A stretch of DNA of 55,648 nucleotides from JBHENC01 sp051000345 (lineage in GTDB: Bacteria > Acidobacteriota > Blastocatellia > Pyrinomonadales > Pyrinomonadaceae). The notes beneath the pieces were generated by a model that saw nothing but the letters and a program-made list of their open reading frames with translations, had not been told where the DNA came from and did not search any database. Shown piece after piece: positions 34,455 through 43,436 of this stretch (position 1 is the first letter of the stretch; each line of letters opens with the position of its first letter). Location of the stretch: contig JBPCOJ010000124.1 in the NCBI GenBank assembly GCA_051000345.1, positions 1 to 55,648 on the forward strand, read 5' to 3'. The position numbers were made by a program, and so were the translations under genes.

Positions 34455-37013
34455 ATGAACGGGCAGACGCTGCTTCATTACAGTAATCTCGAAGAGCTTG
34501 GCAAGGGCGGGCAGGGAGCGGTCTATAAAGCCGTTGACACGAAGCTCGGGCGCACCGTCGTCATTAAAATTCTCGCGCCGGAATTGACCGCGAAGCAAGC
34601 CAATCTCAAACGCTTCGAGCGTGAAGCGCGGCTCGCTTCGTCGCTCGATCATCCGAACATTTGCACTATCTTCGATCTTAATGAAGCGAACGGCACGCAC
34701 TTTATTGCGATGCAGTATGTCGAAGGGCGCAACGTGCGGCAGCTTGTCAACGGGCGTCCGCTCGAACTCGTGAGCGCTCTTTCAATCGCGCTTCAAGTCA
34801 CGGACGCGCTCACGGCGGCGCACGAACGCGGCATTATTCACCGCGACATCAAAGCGGGCAACGTGATGGTGACGGACACGGGCAACGTCAAAGTTTTAGA
34901 CTTCGGCCTCGCCAAGTTGCTCGACGAAGAAACTGCGCGCGCGCGTGATGTTCACCACACGGAGCTAACGGAGTTCGGCGTTCCATACGGCACGGCGACT
35001 TATGCCGCGCCGGAGCAAGCGCGCGGCGACGCGGACGTGGATGCACGCGCGGACATTTTCTCGATGGGCGTATTGCTCTACGAATTGCTGACCGGCACAT
35101 GGCCTTTTCGCGGGCAAACAAGCATAGACGTGCGCCACGCCGTGCTGCACGATACGCCGCAGCCAATCGTTGAATCGCGCACGGATTTATGCCCGCCGCG
35201 CTTGCAAATGATTTTGGATCGCGCGCTTCAAAAGGAGCCGCGCAATCGTTATCAGAAAATGGCGGACTTCCGCGACGATCTGCGCCGCGCCTTGAGCGAG
35301 AGCCTTGCGATAGCGCCCGCAACGGAAACCACAGGCACAGCAGCAGTAGGTGATACCGCGACCCGCAGCGCGCTGGAGAGCGTCGCCGCTTCGATTATGC
35401 CGCCCGTTGCGCCCCGTCATCTCGACAATTCGAGCTTCGATGCTTATTTGCAAAGAGCTTGGCGTTGGCTGCAAAATCTCTTCGGCATCGAATCGCAATC
35501 CACCGTTCCGCGCGCGCAAACGCATCCACAAACTACGGGCGCGCAATCCGTCACAGAGACGACGCCGCTTCATCTGACGAGCGACGGCCTTGCGGACGCG
35601 CGCAAATCCATCGCCATTCTGCCGTTCAGGAATTTGAACAACGATGCTGACACGGCGTTCTACGAATTCTCGCTCGCCGACGCCGTGACGACGGAATTAG
35701 CGCGCCTTCGCTCCCTTATCGTGCGCCCGTCGTTTCTCGTCGCAAAATATCAGGGAAAGACGGACGATCCGCGCGGTATCGGGCGCGAGTTGAACGTCAC
35801 AGCCGTGCTTGCCGCAAGCTTTCTCAAGGCGGGCGAGAGATTCCGCGTCACCGCGCAACTCCTCGATGTGGCGAGCGGCGATATGCTGTGGAGCGACCGC
35901 GTTGACGTGGCGGCGGGCGACATCATAGGCGTGCAGGATCGCATCGCGCAGCACATCGTCGAAGGCTTGCGCATCGAACTCTCCCCGGACGAGCAGGGAC
36001 TTTTTGCGCGCGCGCTTACGACCGACCCGGAAGCATACGAAGAATATTTGCGCGGGCGCGATTGCCTCGCGCGCTATGCGAATCGCACTTTGTCGAACGA
36101 AGATTTCACGAGCGCCGTCAAACATTTCTGCCGCGCGACGGAACTCGATCCGTCCTTCGCGCTCGCGCATTCGGGCATCGGCGTGTGCTATACGCGCCGC
36201 GTTATCAAAGGCTTTGGCGACTGCAAGGATTACGTGCGCGCCGAAGCTGAATTTGTCCAAGCGCTTACAACCGACCCGCAACTAATCGAAGCGCGCCTGC
36301 ACATGATTTACATTTTTCTTTCGCGCGGAGAGAAAACGCGCGCCCGCGAGGAAACCGAGCGACTGCGCCGTGAAGCGCCGAACGACGCGGCGACGCATGT
36401 GATTGCCGGAACCGTTTATCGCCTCGACGGAAAGTACGACAAAGCGCTTCGCAGTTTTGAAAGGGCGGCGCAGCTTAACCCGGACGAGCGCGTTGTCGTC
36501 AGCTACAATCAAGCGCGCGTGCTGATGTACGAAGGCCATTACCGTGAAGCGACGGATGCGCTCGACGCGGGCGCGCGGCTGGAACCGAAGCATCCGCTCA
36601 TTAAAACATTCCGCGCGCGCATCTGTTTTTATCAGGGCGACGCAAGTGAAGCGACGAGAATTTTGCGCGAAGTGCTGGCGGAGAATCCGCAGATGGACGG
36701 CATTCGCCCGATCCTCGCAATGTGTTTGAGCGCGCAGGGGCAACACGAAGCGGCGCGTGCCGAGCTAACACCGCGCACAATTGAGAACGCTTCCGCCGAT
36801 CACGATATTGCCTACTGGCTCGCTTCGGCCTACGCCCTCGAAGCGAACAAAGACGAAGCCTTCAAATGGCTGGAGCGCGCCATTGCACTCGGCAACGAAA
36901 ATCGCCAATGGTTCAAGCGCGACCCGAACTGGGCGCAGTTGCGCGATGATCCGCGATTCAAAGAGTCGATGGACAGCATCGGCACGACCACCAGCACGCC
37001 CGCGCGCGCCTGA
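34455..37013 (+). CDS. Serine/threonine protein kinase with TolB-like and TPR regions
   Basis: An 852-residue Hanks-type kinase. The Gly-rich loop LGKGGQGAVYKA, catalytic K38 (VVIKIL), HRDIKAGN with D131, DFG at D149 and APEQ in the activation segment are all intact over about 10-275. A linker follows without a clear membrane helix. At about 385-510 there is a domain starting KSIAILPFRNLNND, of the type found with adenylate cyclases and named TolB-like/FlgO-like. From about 520 to the end come tetratricopeptide repeats. Kinases of this architecture are typical of Acidobacteriota; most PknB-type kinases are membrane-anchored, whereas this one looks cytosolic. A phosphatase gene follows after 26 bp. 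Confidence 0.93.
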   Translation: MNGQTLLHYSNLEELGKGGQGAVYKAVDTKLGRTVVIKILAPELTAKQANLKRFEREARLASSLDHPNICTIFDLNEANGTHFIAMQYVEGRNVRQLVNGRPLELVSALSIALQVTDALTAAHERGIIHRDIKAGNVMVTDTGNVKVLDFGLAKLLDEETARARDVHHTELTEFGVPYGTATYAAPEQARGDADVDARADIFSMGVLLYELLTGTWPFRGQTSIDVRHAVLHDTPQPIVESRTDLCPPRLQMILDRALQKEPRNRYQKMADFRDDLRRALSESLAIAPATETTGTAAVGDTATRSALESVAASIMPPVAPRHLDNSSFDAYLQRAWRWLQNLFGIESQSTVPRAQTHPQTTGAQSVTETTPLHLTSDGLADARKSIAILPFRNLNNDADTAFYEFSLADAVTTELARLRSLIVRPSFLVAKYQGKTDDPRGIGRELNVTAVLAASFLKAGERFRVTAQLLDVASGDMLWSDRVDVAAGDIIGVQDRIAQHIVEGLRIELSPDEQGLFARALTTDPEAYEEYLRGRDCLARYANRTLSNEDFTSAVKHFCRATELDPSFALAHSGIGVCYTRRVIKGFGDCKDYVRAEAEFVQALTTDPQLIEARLHMIYIFLSRGEKTRAREETERLRREAPNDAATHVIAGTVYRLDGKYDKALRSFERAAQLNPDERVVVSYNQARVLMYEGHYREATDALDAGARLEPKHPLIKTFRARICFYQGDASEATRILREVLAENPQMDGIRPILAMCLSAQGQHEAARAELTPRTIENASADHDIAYWLASAYALEANKDEAFKWLERAIALGNENRQWFKRDPNWAQLRDDPRFKESMDSIGTTTSTPARA

Positions 37014-37039
37014 ACGCGAAAAAGGAAAGCCTCGCACGC

Positions 37040-37840
37040 ATGAAAACCTTTGTTATAGGAGACGTTCACGGGCGTTGCACGCAGCTACACAATCTGCTGC
37101 AAATGATCGAGCGCGATGCCGAAGAAGCTGATTCGATTGTGCTGCTCGGCGATTTGATTGATCGCGGCCCTGATGTGCCGGGCGTCGTCGATGCGGTTCA
37201 TAAGCTGCACCGCGAAAAGCCTTCGCGTGTCATCGTGCTGCGCGGCAATCATGAACAAATGCTGCTCGATTTTTTCGATGCGGGCGAACCTCTCTGGTTG
37301 TCGCATACGATTGGAAGCAATTGCACCATCGCGCAATACGCAAGTTGTTCGGGTGACGCGGCGAAGGCTATCGAGATACTCGGCGCAGGAAAAAATGCCG
37401 ACGAATTGCGCCGCTGGATAACGCAGCTTGTGCCGCCCGAGCATGTAGATTTTTTTCGCGCATTGCCGCTTTACCACGAAGACGATCATGCTCTTTACGT
37501 TCACGCGGGACTCGACGGCGACAAGCATCCGCGCGACACCGCGCCGCATCATTTGCTGTGGTCGCGCGACGCAAACTTTTTCCGCAACTACAAAGGCAAG
37601 CCGTGCGTTTTCGGACACACGCCGACGCCGCTGTTGCCGCTTCGCGGGAGGGTCGGACGCCACGGGATTTATATTTCGCACAGCGCCATCGGCCTCGACA
37701 CGGGCTACATGCACGGCTCGCCTTTGAGCTGTTTGCAACTGCCGGACTTCACGCTTTATCAAGCCTTCGCCGACGGCCACACCGCCGTTCATCACATCAC
37801 AGCGTTTATCCCGGAACCACTGCGCCGGATGCAAAAATAG
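37040..37840 (+). CDS. Metallophosphoesterase, PPP-type protein phosphatase
   Basis: A 266-residue calcineurin-fold phosphatase with the PPP core motifs GDVHGR (7-12), GDLIDRGPD (about 37-45) and RGNHE (about 70-74), and a later histidine in YVHAGLDGD and FGHTPTP. These residues bind two metal ions (Mn or Fe) and hydrolyse phosphoester bonds. PrpA/PrpB and the bacteriophage lambda phosphatase are well-known relatives; ApaH-like dinucleotide hydrolases are another possibility. AAAGGAAA at 37021 is the RBS. Its position 26 bp after a Ser/Thr kinase gene suggests that it reverses that kinase's phosphorylation. Its TAG lies inside the stem of the following hairpin. Confidence 0.9.
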   Translation: MKTFVIGDVHGRCTQLHNLLQMIERDAEEADSIVLLGDLIDRGPDVPGVVDAVHKLHREKPSRVIVLRGNHEQMLLDFFDAGEPLWLSHTIGSNCTIAQYASCSGDAAKAIEILGAGKNADELRRWITQLVPPEHVDFFRALPLYHEDDHALYVHAGLDGDKHPRDTAPHHLLWSRDANFFRNYKGKPCVFGHTPTPLLPLRGRVGRHGIYISHSAIGLDTGYMHGSPLSCLQLPDFTLYQAFADGHTAVHHITAFIPEPLRRMQK

Positions 37841-37875
37841 CCGCGCGGTTTGTACATGCAAACCGCGCGGCTATT
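37833..37875 (-). terminator. Terminator hairpin between convergent genes
   Basis: AATAGCCGCGCGGTTTG (37836-37852) and its perfect complement (37859-37875) form a 17-bp stem with a 6-base loop. Read on the minus strand, the stem is followed by TTTTT (from the A-run at 37833-37837), so it is a good terminator for the gene at 37925-40237. On the plus strand it overlaps the phosphatase stop and lacks a T-run. Confidence 0.8.
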
Positions 37876-37924
37876 CGTCGTTTCGCCGTTCAATCGCCGA
37901 AGATTTCGGCGCGAAACGTATTCG

Positions 37925-40237
37925 TCAGTTAGTGAATCTCGCGCGATATTCCGTCGAGGTAATAAACGCATTCACCATCGAGCGGTAATTATTGGGGACG
38001 CGATTATCCAGCACGTCGATCCAGAATTTGTAGCCTTCCGCATCCGGGTCTCTACGCAAGTAACCGAAGTATTGCATCAACACGAACGCGCGGTTGTATT
38101 CGGCTTGCTGGAACGCTTGATCTTCGATTATCTGCCGCACCACCAGCCCGCGCCCGCCTGTCTGCAACGCCGACAGATAAGCACTACGCAGCGTGCTCAA
38201 GTTCACGCCGGAGGTTGATTTGATTGTTGCCGCGAGCGCATCGACGAATTGCTCTTGCGTCAGGCTCTGCGGATATTTTTGTAGAAACTCCGGGCGCTGC
38301 ACAAACGCGTCCGCGAATGTTTGTTTGCTTGCATCGAGGTTTGCGCCGCCGATTACTTGCTCGCGCTCCGTCATGAATTCGTTGAAGGCAGGCTGGCGAT
38401 TAAGCGTGCCTTTATACATGCGATACACAAACGAACCTGTTTCCTGAAATTCCTGTTCGATAAAGAACGCGGCGGAAATACTAACGCGTTGATCGCTCAT
38501 GCACTGCGCATCATTCGTTTTTTCGCAGCGGCTAAATTGATCCGACCAGTAATTGAGTCCGCCGTCGTCCGGCGCGCGGTTCAGAAAATCGCGGTAATGT
38601 TGATCGACGAAGAACGACGGCTCGTCAATCGGGTTGCCCTTGAAGAACGAGAAGCCGCTTGTGACTGTGAAAGTTTTGCGGCGCACAAGAGAGTCTCTTG
38701 ATTTGAGCGTGAACGTGTAATCTCCCGGCGCAAGATTGCTCATTTCGTAAATGCGTATGAGCGTGACAATAACTTGCCCTGACCCGCCGCCGGTGTATTT
38801 TTCGGCTTTCACGTCAACCGAAAAGTCGTTGCCCGTTCTTGCCACCTGTCCGAAATCCGTGATGCGATAACCAGCGTCGGGGAGCGTCAAACGCAAGCGC
38901 ACAATCGCTCTGTCTCTGAACGTGAAGACATCGAAGTCCGCTTGATCGGCAGTGAGCGTGACGGGCGCGAAGTTAGCGGGCGGCAAGGGCGCGGGGCTTG
39001 GCGTCGGCGTCGGCGAAACGACCAACGGAGAAGGAAGCGATTGCCACGACGGTTCGACGTTGAGCCGCATGAAAAAGCGCGTGCCTGTTTGCGGCAGAGT
39101 GCTCTGGCCTGAATCAAAGGTAACGGGCGAAGGGTTGCTACCGTCCGCGTTCATTGCGACGATGTGCCAACTGCCGATGGCGATGCCGTTAATCAGCAAT
39201 TGCTGAAAGGCGATCTTCGTGCCGTCCGGCGACCATGTCGGATTATCGCTGTTGACGTTCGAGGCGTTGGTGAGTGCCTTCAAGTTGCTGCCGTCGGCAT
39301 TCATCACATAGATTTCCGTGTTGCGATACGTGCCGGACAAACCTCTGGCGAAAGCGAGACGCGTGCCGTCGGGTGACCACGCCGGATGCGCGTTAATGGT
39401 TGCGCCGCTCGTCAACTTCGTTTGCTTGCTGCCGTCAGCGTTCATCACGTAAACATCAATGGTCACGGGCGAATCGGGCAAACCGGACGACGGCAGGCCG
39501 GAGCCGGTCGTGAAGGAAATATTTACGGTCAAACGTGTGAAAGCGATGCGTGTTCCGTCGGGCGACCAAGCGGGACTCGTGCTCGGCGCTTTGCCGTCCG
39601 TCAATTTTGTTTGATTCGTGCCGTCGGCGTTCATCACATAGATGTCGGGCAGAACATTCGGGATTGGCGTCGAAGGCAGCGGCACAACGATAAAGCTGAA
39701 CGGCGAGGGCGTTGGAGATGGCGAGCCGGATGGCGAAGGAGACGGTAACGGTGACGCAGAAAAAATCGGAAGCCCTCCACCACTGCCGAAGCTAATCGGG
39801 CTTGTCGCGACGGCAGGGATTCTGGTGAAGGCGATTTTCGCGCCGTCCGGCGACCACGCTGGCTCGCCGTCGTTAGCCGGATCATTCGTCAAGCGTTTCT
39901 GATTCGTGCCGTCGGCATTCATCACATAGATTTCAAGATTGCCGTCGCGGTTACTGCTGAAAGCGAGCTTTGTGCCGTCGGGCGACCAAGCAGGGCTGAT
40001 GTTGAAGCCATCGCTCGTGAGCCGCGCGACGTTGCTGCCGTCCGGGTTCACCGTGTAAATGTTCGGCAGGCCGTCGCGGTCACTGACGAAGGCGATGCGC
40101 CCGTTGAGCTTCGGTGCGCTGGCGAGCGCCTGCGCTTCGTCTAAGGCGTAGGCAGGCAGCACTGTAATGAATGTCAAACAGGCGAGAACAAAAGCCGCAC
40201 AGACAAATTGTTTGGCGACTTTACTGAAAAACTTCAT
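37925..40237 (-). CDS. PD40/TolB-like propeller protein with DUF4214 repeats
   Basis: A 770-residue exported protein starting at MKFFSKVAKQFVCAAFVLAC with AAGGAA as RBS. At about 35-390 there are six or more TolB-type propeller units with the repeating pattern AWSPDGTKIAF and EIYVMNADGTN, one interrupted by a Pro/Ser-rich insert (PSPSPSGSPSPTPSP). A short beta-rich segment follows. The last 250 residues carry DUF4214 units (QHYRDFLNRAPDDGGLNYW, LMQYFGYLRRDPDAEGYKFW). DUF4214 is found in surface and glycan-associated proteins. There is no TolB N-terminal domain, so it is unlikely to be Tol-system TolB. Binding of proteins or glycans outside the cell is a reasonable inference. Confidence 0.88.
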   Translation of the reverse strand: MKFFSKVAKQFVCAAFVLACLTFITVLPAYALDEAQALASAPKLNGRIAFVSDRDGLPNIYTVNPDGSNVARLTSDGFNISPAWSPDGTKLAFSSNRDGNLEIYVMNADGTNQKRLTNDPANDGEPAWSPDGAKIAFTRIPAVATSPISFGSGGGLPIFSASPLPSPSPSGSPSPTPSPFSFIVVPLPSTPIPNVLPDIYVMNADGTNQTKLTDGKAPSTSPAWSPDGTRIAFTRLTVNISFTTGSGLPSSGLPDSPVTIDVYVMNADGSKQTKLTSGATINAHPAWSPDGTRLAFARGLSGTYRNTEIYVMNADGSNLKALTNASNVNSDNPTWSPDGTKIAFQQLLINGIAIGSWHIVAMNADGSNPSPVTFDSGQSTLPQTGTRFFMRLNVEPSWQSLPSPLVVSPTPTPSPAPLPPANFAPVTLTADQADFDVFTFRDRAIVRLRLTLPDAGYRITDFGQVARTGNDFSVDVKAEKYTGGGSGQVIVTLIRIYEMSNLAPGDYTFTLKSRDSLVRRKTFTVTSGFSFFKGNPIDEPSFFVDQHYRDFLNRAPDDGGLNYWSDQFSRCEKTNDAQCMSDQRVSISAAFFIEQEFQETGSFVYRMYKGTLNRQPAFNEFMTEREQVIGGANLDASKQTFADAFVQRPEFLQKYPQSLTQEQFVDALAATIKSTSGVNLSTLRSAYLSALQTGGRGLVVRQIIEDQAFQQAEYNRAFVLMQYFGYLRRDPDAEGYKFWIDVLDNRVPNNYRSMVNAFITSTEYRARFTN

Positions 40238-40363
40238 GGCAATTCCTTTTGATAATTGGCAATAGAATATGTGTGGAGTGCGCACCGGCTCTTGCATTTA
40301 GCCGGAAGAAGGCTTTTACGCAAGACCGGGTCAACGCACGTAGAACAATGGCAAACGCTGAAC

Positions 40364-40393
40364 ATTCTAAAGAAATTCGGCGGCGGCTGTCAA
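40364..40393 (-). promoter_or_regulatory. Predicted promoter of the PD40-DUF4214 gene
   Basis: On the minus strand, a perfect TTGACA (40388-40393) and TAGAAT (40364-40369) are separated by 18 bases, about 127 bp before the start at 40237. It lies just outside the 3' end of the polyprenyl synthase gene. Confidence 0.6.
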
Positions 40394-40399
40394 ACAATT

Positions 40400-41347
40400 T
40401 TAAGCGCGGCGGTCGAGTATAAACCGCGCGATGCGGCGAAGCGGCACAGTGTCTTTTTTGAGCGGGGCGAGCGCCGCGCACGCTTCATCGTAAACGCTTT
40501 TCGCGCGGGTGATGCTCGCTTCGATTCCATAGAGCGAAGCATATGTGAGCTTTTTGGCGCGCGCGTCCTTGCCGGGCGTTTTGCCCAAGTCTTCGCTTGT
40601 CGCCGTTACGTCCAAGACATCATCCGTGATTTGGAAAAGCAGGCCGAGACATTCGGCGTAACGCGTTATCGCAATCAACTCCGATTCAGTCGCGCGGGCG
40701 ATAATCGCGCCGCAGCGCGCGGCGGCTGTAATCAACGCGCCTGTTTTGCGTCGATGAATCGAATCGAGTTCGTCGCCCGCCGCATCCGCGCGCACTTCAT
40801 CCGTGCGGGATTTATCAAAGCCTGATTCATCTGTTCTTGATTCAAAGGCGATGTCTTGCGCTTGGCCTGCAACCATGCCAAAGGGCGTGCCGGAAGCAAC
40901 CGCAAGTTCGCTGACGAGGCGCACGCGCACGGCGGGTTCGAGGCTTTCTTCTCCGGCAATAAGTTGGAAGGCGAGAGATTGCAGCGCGTCGCCCGCGAGA
41001 ATCGCCGTCGTTTCATCGTAGCGTATGTGGCAGGTAGCGCGCCCGCGCCGCAAATCGTCGTCGTCCATCGCGGGCAGATCGTCGTGGATAAGCGAATACG
41101 TGTGAATCATTTCAAAGGCACACGCGGCGGCGAGCAAGTCCGCATTCTTTGCGCCGAACACACGGCCTGCGGCGATGACGAGCGCCGGGCGAAAGCGTTT
41201 GCCGCCCGCGAAGAGACTCCACCGAATCGCTTCGTGAAGCAAAGCGGGTTCGATTGTTTCAGACGGAACGAAATCATTTAGCCGCGCATCGACTTGCGCC
41301 CGCACCTCTGCGAGAAAAGCGGCAACATCGAATTCAACAGCGTCCAT
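40400..41347 (-). CDS. ispA: Short-chain polyprenyl diphosphate synthase (farnesyl/geranylgeranyl type)
   Basis: A 315-residue trans-isoprenyl synthase that condenses IPP with allylic diphosphates. The first aspartate-rich motif is DDLPAMDDDDLRRG (about 95-108) and the second is FQITDDVLDV (about 238-247). GGKRFRPAL lies near 49. The spacing and the small residues ahead of the first motif fit farnesyl or geranylgeranyl diphosphate synthase. A charged insertion (about 185-200, TDESGFDKSRTDE) is unusual. It lies 24 bp after xseB; the xseA-xseB-ispA order is the standard bacterial arrangement (dxs is not present here). Confidence 0.93.
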   Translation of the reverse strand: MDAVEFDVAAFLAEVRAQVDARLNDFVPSETIEPALLHEAIRWSLFAGGKRFRPALVIAAGRVFGAKNADLLAAACAFEMIHTYSLIHDDLPAMDDDDLRRGRATCHIRYDETTAILAGDALQSLAFQLIAGEESLEPAVRVRLVSELAVASGTPFGMVAGQAQDIAFESRTDESGFDKSRTDEVRADAAGDELDSIHRRKTGALITAAARCGAIIARATESELIAITRYAECLGLLFQITDDVLDVTATSEDLGKTPGKDARAKKLTYASLYGIEASITRAKSVYDEACAALAPLKKDTVPLRRIARFILDRRA

Positions 41348-41371
41348 GTAGATTATCTTTGTGAGAGCGAA

Positions 41372-41698
41372 TTAAAAGACGCTTTCATCACTGTCATCAA
41401 TTTCTTCCGCATCGTTTATGCCGGACAAGTTCAAGTCTTCGTCGCCGGTGAAGGCATTCGTGACGGGCTGGCCTTTCGCATCGCGCATTAAAATTTCGAT
41501 GCGCCGCTCGGCTTGATTAAGCCTTTCCTGACACTCGCGCGAAAGGCGCACGCCGTGCTCGAAGAGTTCGAGGCTTTGTTCGAGCGGCAGCTCGCCGCGC
41601 TCCAACTCGCGCACAATTTTTTCGAGCGCCGTCAAAGACGCCTCGAAGTTGCCGTTAGTTTCCGCGCCCTTGCCGTTTTTGGCTTCCGCTTTTTTCAT
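41372..41698 (-). CDS. xseB: Exodeoxyribonuclease VII small subunit
   Basis: A 108-residue protein; the core ASLTALEKIVRELERGELPLEQSLELFE matches XseB, an all-helical subunit that binds XseA and is needed for the activity that degrades single-stranded DNA. The ATG at 41698 has GGGGAG upstream; the ORF extension above it is not conserved. The tail after about residue 65 is longer than usual and ends in an acidic Asp/Glu-rich sequence (INDAEEIDDSDESVF). It lies between xseA and the polyprenyl synthase, separated from xseA by 187 bp holding a palindromic repeat. Confidence 0.92.
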   Translation of the reverse strand: MKKAEAKNGKGAETNGNFEASLTALEKIVRELERGELPLEQSLELFEHGVRLSRECQERLNQAERRIEILMRDAKGQPVTNAFTGDEDLNLSGINDAEEIDDSDESVF

Positions 41699-41740
41699 TC
41701 GACTCCCCTGCTCCAATCCAAAGAGCGCCAAGAAAAACTT

Positions 41741-41861
41741 GCCACAGAGACGAAGCAACAGTTTTCAGTTTTCGGTTGTCAGTTTCCACTTCAGAACTTG
41801 CAGCATAGAGCTACCGCCTTATTTACTGAAAACTGTTTCCTAATCTCTGTGTCTCTGTGGC
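41741..41861. repeat. Palindromic element between xseA and xseB
   Basis: Two nested perfect inverted repeats: GCCACAGAGAC (41741-41751) with GTCTCTGTGGC (41851-41861), and AACAGTTTTCAGT (41757-41769) with ACTGAAAACTGTT (41825-41837). The inner arms belong to the same CAGTTTTCAG family seen in other gaps. It interrupts what is otherwise a compact operon and could fold into a long hairpin in the mRNA. Confidence 0.7.
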
Positions 41862-41885
41862 TAATTTCTTTGCGAGACACTCTAA

Positions 41886-43292
41886 TCAAACGTTTTCCGC
41901 ATCTTCAACGCGGCAATGCAAAACTCCGTGCGCCAGACGCAGGCTGACGGCATCACCGATTTCCACATCGCGCGCATCACGCAAGGCTCGCCCCGCTTCG
42001 TTTTGCGCGAGCGCGTAGCCGCGCGTGAGGACGGCGAGCGGCGACAAAGCGTCGAGCGACGCGGCGGCCACCGCCAGACGCCCGCGCTTATCATCGAGTA
42101 CATCGTTTGCCGCCGCATTGCGCCGCGCAGATAAAACGGCGAGCCGCGTGTCGCCGCGAGCCACGCGCGCGCTTAATTCTGCCGGTGACAAACGACAGTT
42201 GACGGCATCGTTGCGGCGGCGCGCCGTTTCCATGCGGCGACGAATCAAAGTCTCTATTTTGTGCGCGGCTTCGTTTGTTGCCGCCTTCGCCGCGCGCAAT
42301 TTTCGCTGCACTTCATCGAAGCCGTGTGACATCGCCGCTTCGTGTACGCGCGTGCGTTCGTCTGCGATGCGATAGCGCATTAACTGAAACAGATCGCGCG
42401 TGCAGCTTTCAATGTAGCCTTCGATTTCATCTTCGCGTTCGGCGACGAGTTCGGCGGCGGCAGAAGGAGTTGCGGCGCGCAAGTCTGCGGCAAAATCCGC
42501 GATGGTAAAATCCGTTTCATGGCCGACGGCGCTAATCACCGGAATAATGGAAGCGCGAATCGCACGCGCCACGCGTTCCTCATTGAACGCCCACAAATCT
42601 TCGATTGAGCCACCGCCGCGCCCGACGATAATGACATCGACTTTATCTTTTGTGCGCCCGTCGGCAATCGCCCGCGCGTGATGTTCATTCAAGAGTTCGA
42701 TGGCGCGCGCAATCTCGCTTGCCGCCGTTTCGCCCTGCACGCGCGCCGGAGCAAACAGAACGTGGACGGTGCGCGTGCGGCGCGCGATGACCGTCAGTAT
42801 GTCGCGTATCGCTGCGCCCGAAGGCGAAGTGACAACGCCGACGCGACGCGGCAGCACGGGCAGTTCCCGCTTCAATTCTTCGGCGAATAATCCTTCGCTT
42901 GCGAGCTTGTCGCGCAGTTGCTCGAACGCGACGCGCAGTGCGCCCGCGCCGACAGGGTCAATCGCTTCGACATCGAGTTGGTATTCGCCGCGCGGCTCGT
43001 AAACAGTCAAACGCCCGCGCGCGCGGACTTGCAAGCCGTCGGACGGGCGAAAGCGTATGCGTTTGTTCGCAGTGCGAAAGCAGGCGGCGCGAAGTTGTGC
43101 GCCTTCGTCTTTGATCGTGAAATACCAGTGACCGGAAGCGGCGTGCGCTTTGAAGTTGGAGATTTCGCCTTCGACCCAGACAGACGCGAAACGCCCTTCG
43201 AGCGTTGAGCGGACGGCGCTCGTGAGTTCGGAAACAGAAAGCGGGCGGCGCTCTCCTTCGTCGAAGAGAGACATGAGCAAGGGATGTCTCAT
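41886..43292 (-). CDS. xseA: Exodeoxyribonuclease VII large subunit
   Basis: A 468-residue subunit of the single-strand-specific exonuclease VII used in mismatch repair and DNA damage processing. SVSELTSAVRSTLEGRF opens an N-terminal OB-fold domain (about 17-110). The catalytic domain contains VGVVTSPSGAAIRDIL, IIVGRGGGSIEDLWAFN and SAVGHETDFTIADFAADLRAATPSAAAEL, the conserved signature. A long coiled-coil region follows (about 300-400), then a short C-terminal domain with GYAL. Start choice: ATG at 43292 or the ATG at 43274 (MSLFDEGERRP); the second resembles many homologues. Confidence 0.95.
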   Translation of the reverse strand: MRHPLLMSLFDEGERRPLSVSELTSAVRSTLEGRFASVWVEGEISNFKAHAASGHWYFTIKDEGAQLRAACFRTANKRIRFRPSDGLQVRARGRLTVYEPRGEYQLDVEAIDPVGAGALRVAFEQLRDKLASEGLFAEELKRELPVLPRRVGVVTSPSGAAIRDILTVIARRTRTVHVLFAPARVQGETAASEIARAIELLNEHHARAIADGRTKDKVDVIIVGRGGGSIEDLWAFNEERVARAIRASIIPVISAVGHETDFTIADFAADLRAATPSAAAELVAEREDEIEGYIESCTRDLFQLMRYRIADERTRVHEAAMSHGFDEVQRKLRAAKAATNEAAHKIETLIRRRMETARRRNDAVNCRLSPAELSARVARGDTRLAVLSARRNAAANDVLDDKRGRLAVAAASLDALSPLAVLTRGYALAQNEAGRALRDARDVEIGDAVSLRLAHGVLHCRVEDAENV

Positions 43293-43436
43293 CGTTATGG
43301 CTTTTTCCCGATTGACTTGCCGGAAAAGTTAAACGGCTCGTCGGTGTTGGAACGGAAAGCTGCCGGGAGCGCGAAGAGATTCGGCGCGACGATTTTGCGT
43401 AACATTAATTTTCACTCGCGGTAAGCAACCGAATTT

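Noticed and set aside
39680..39750. GGCGA-rich short repeats as a CRISPR-like array
   Set aside because: They encode a Pro/Ser linker in the PD40 protein; there are no equal spacers or conserved repeats.
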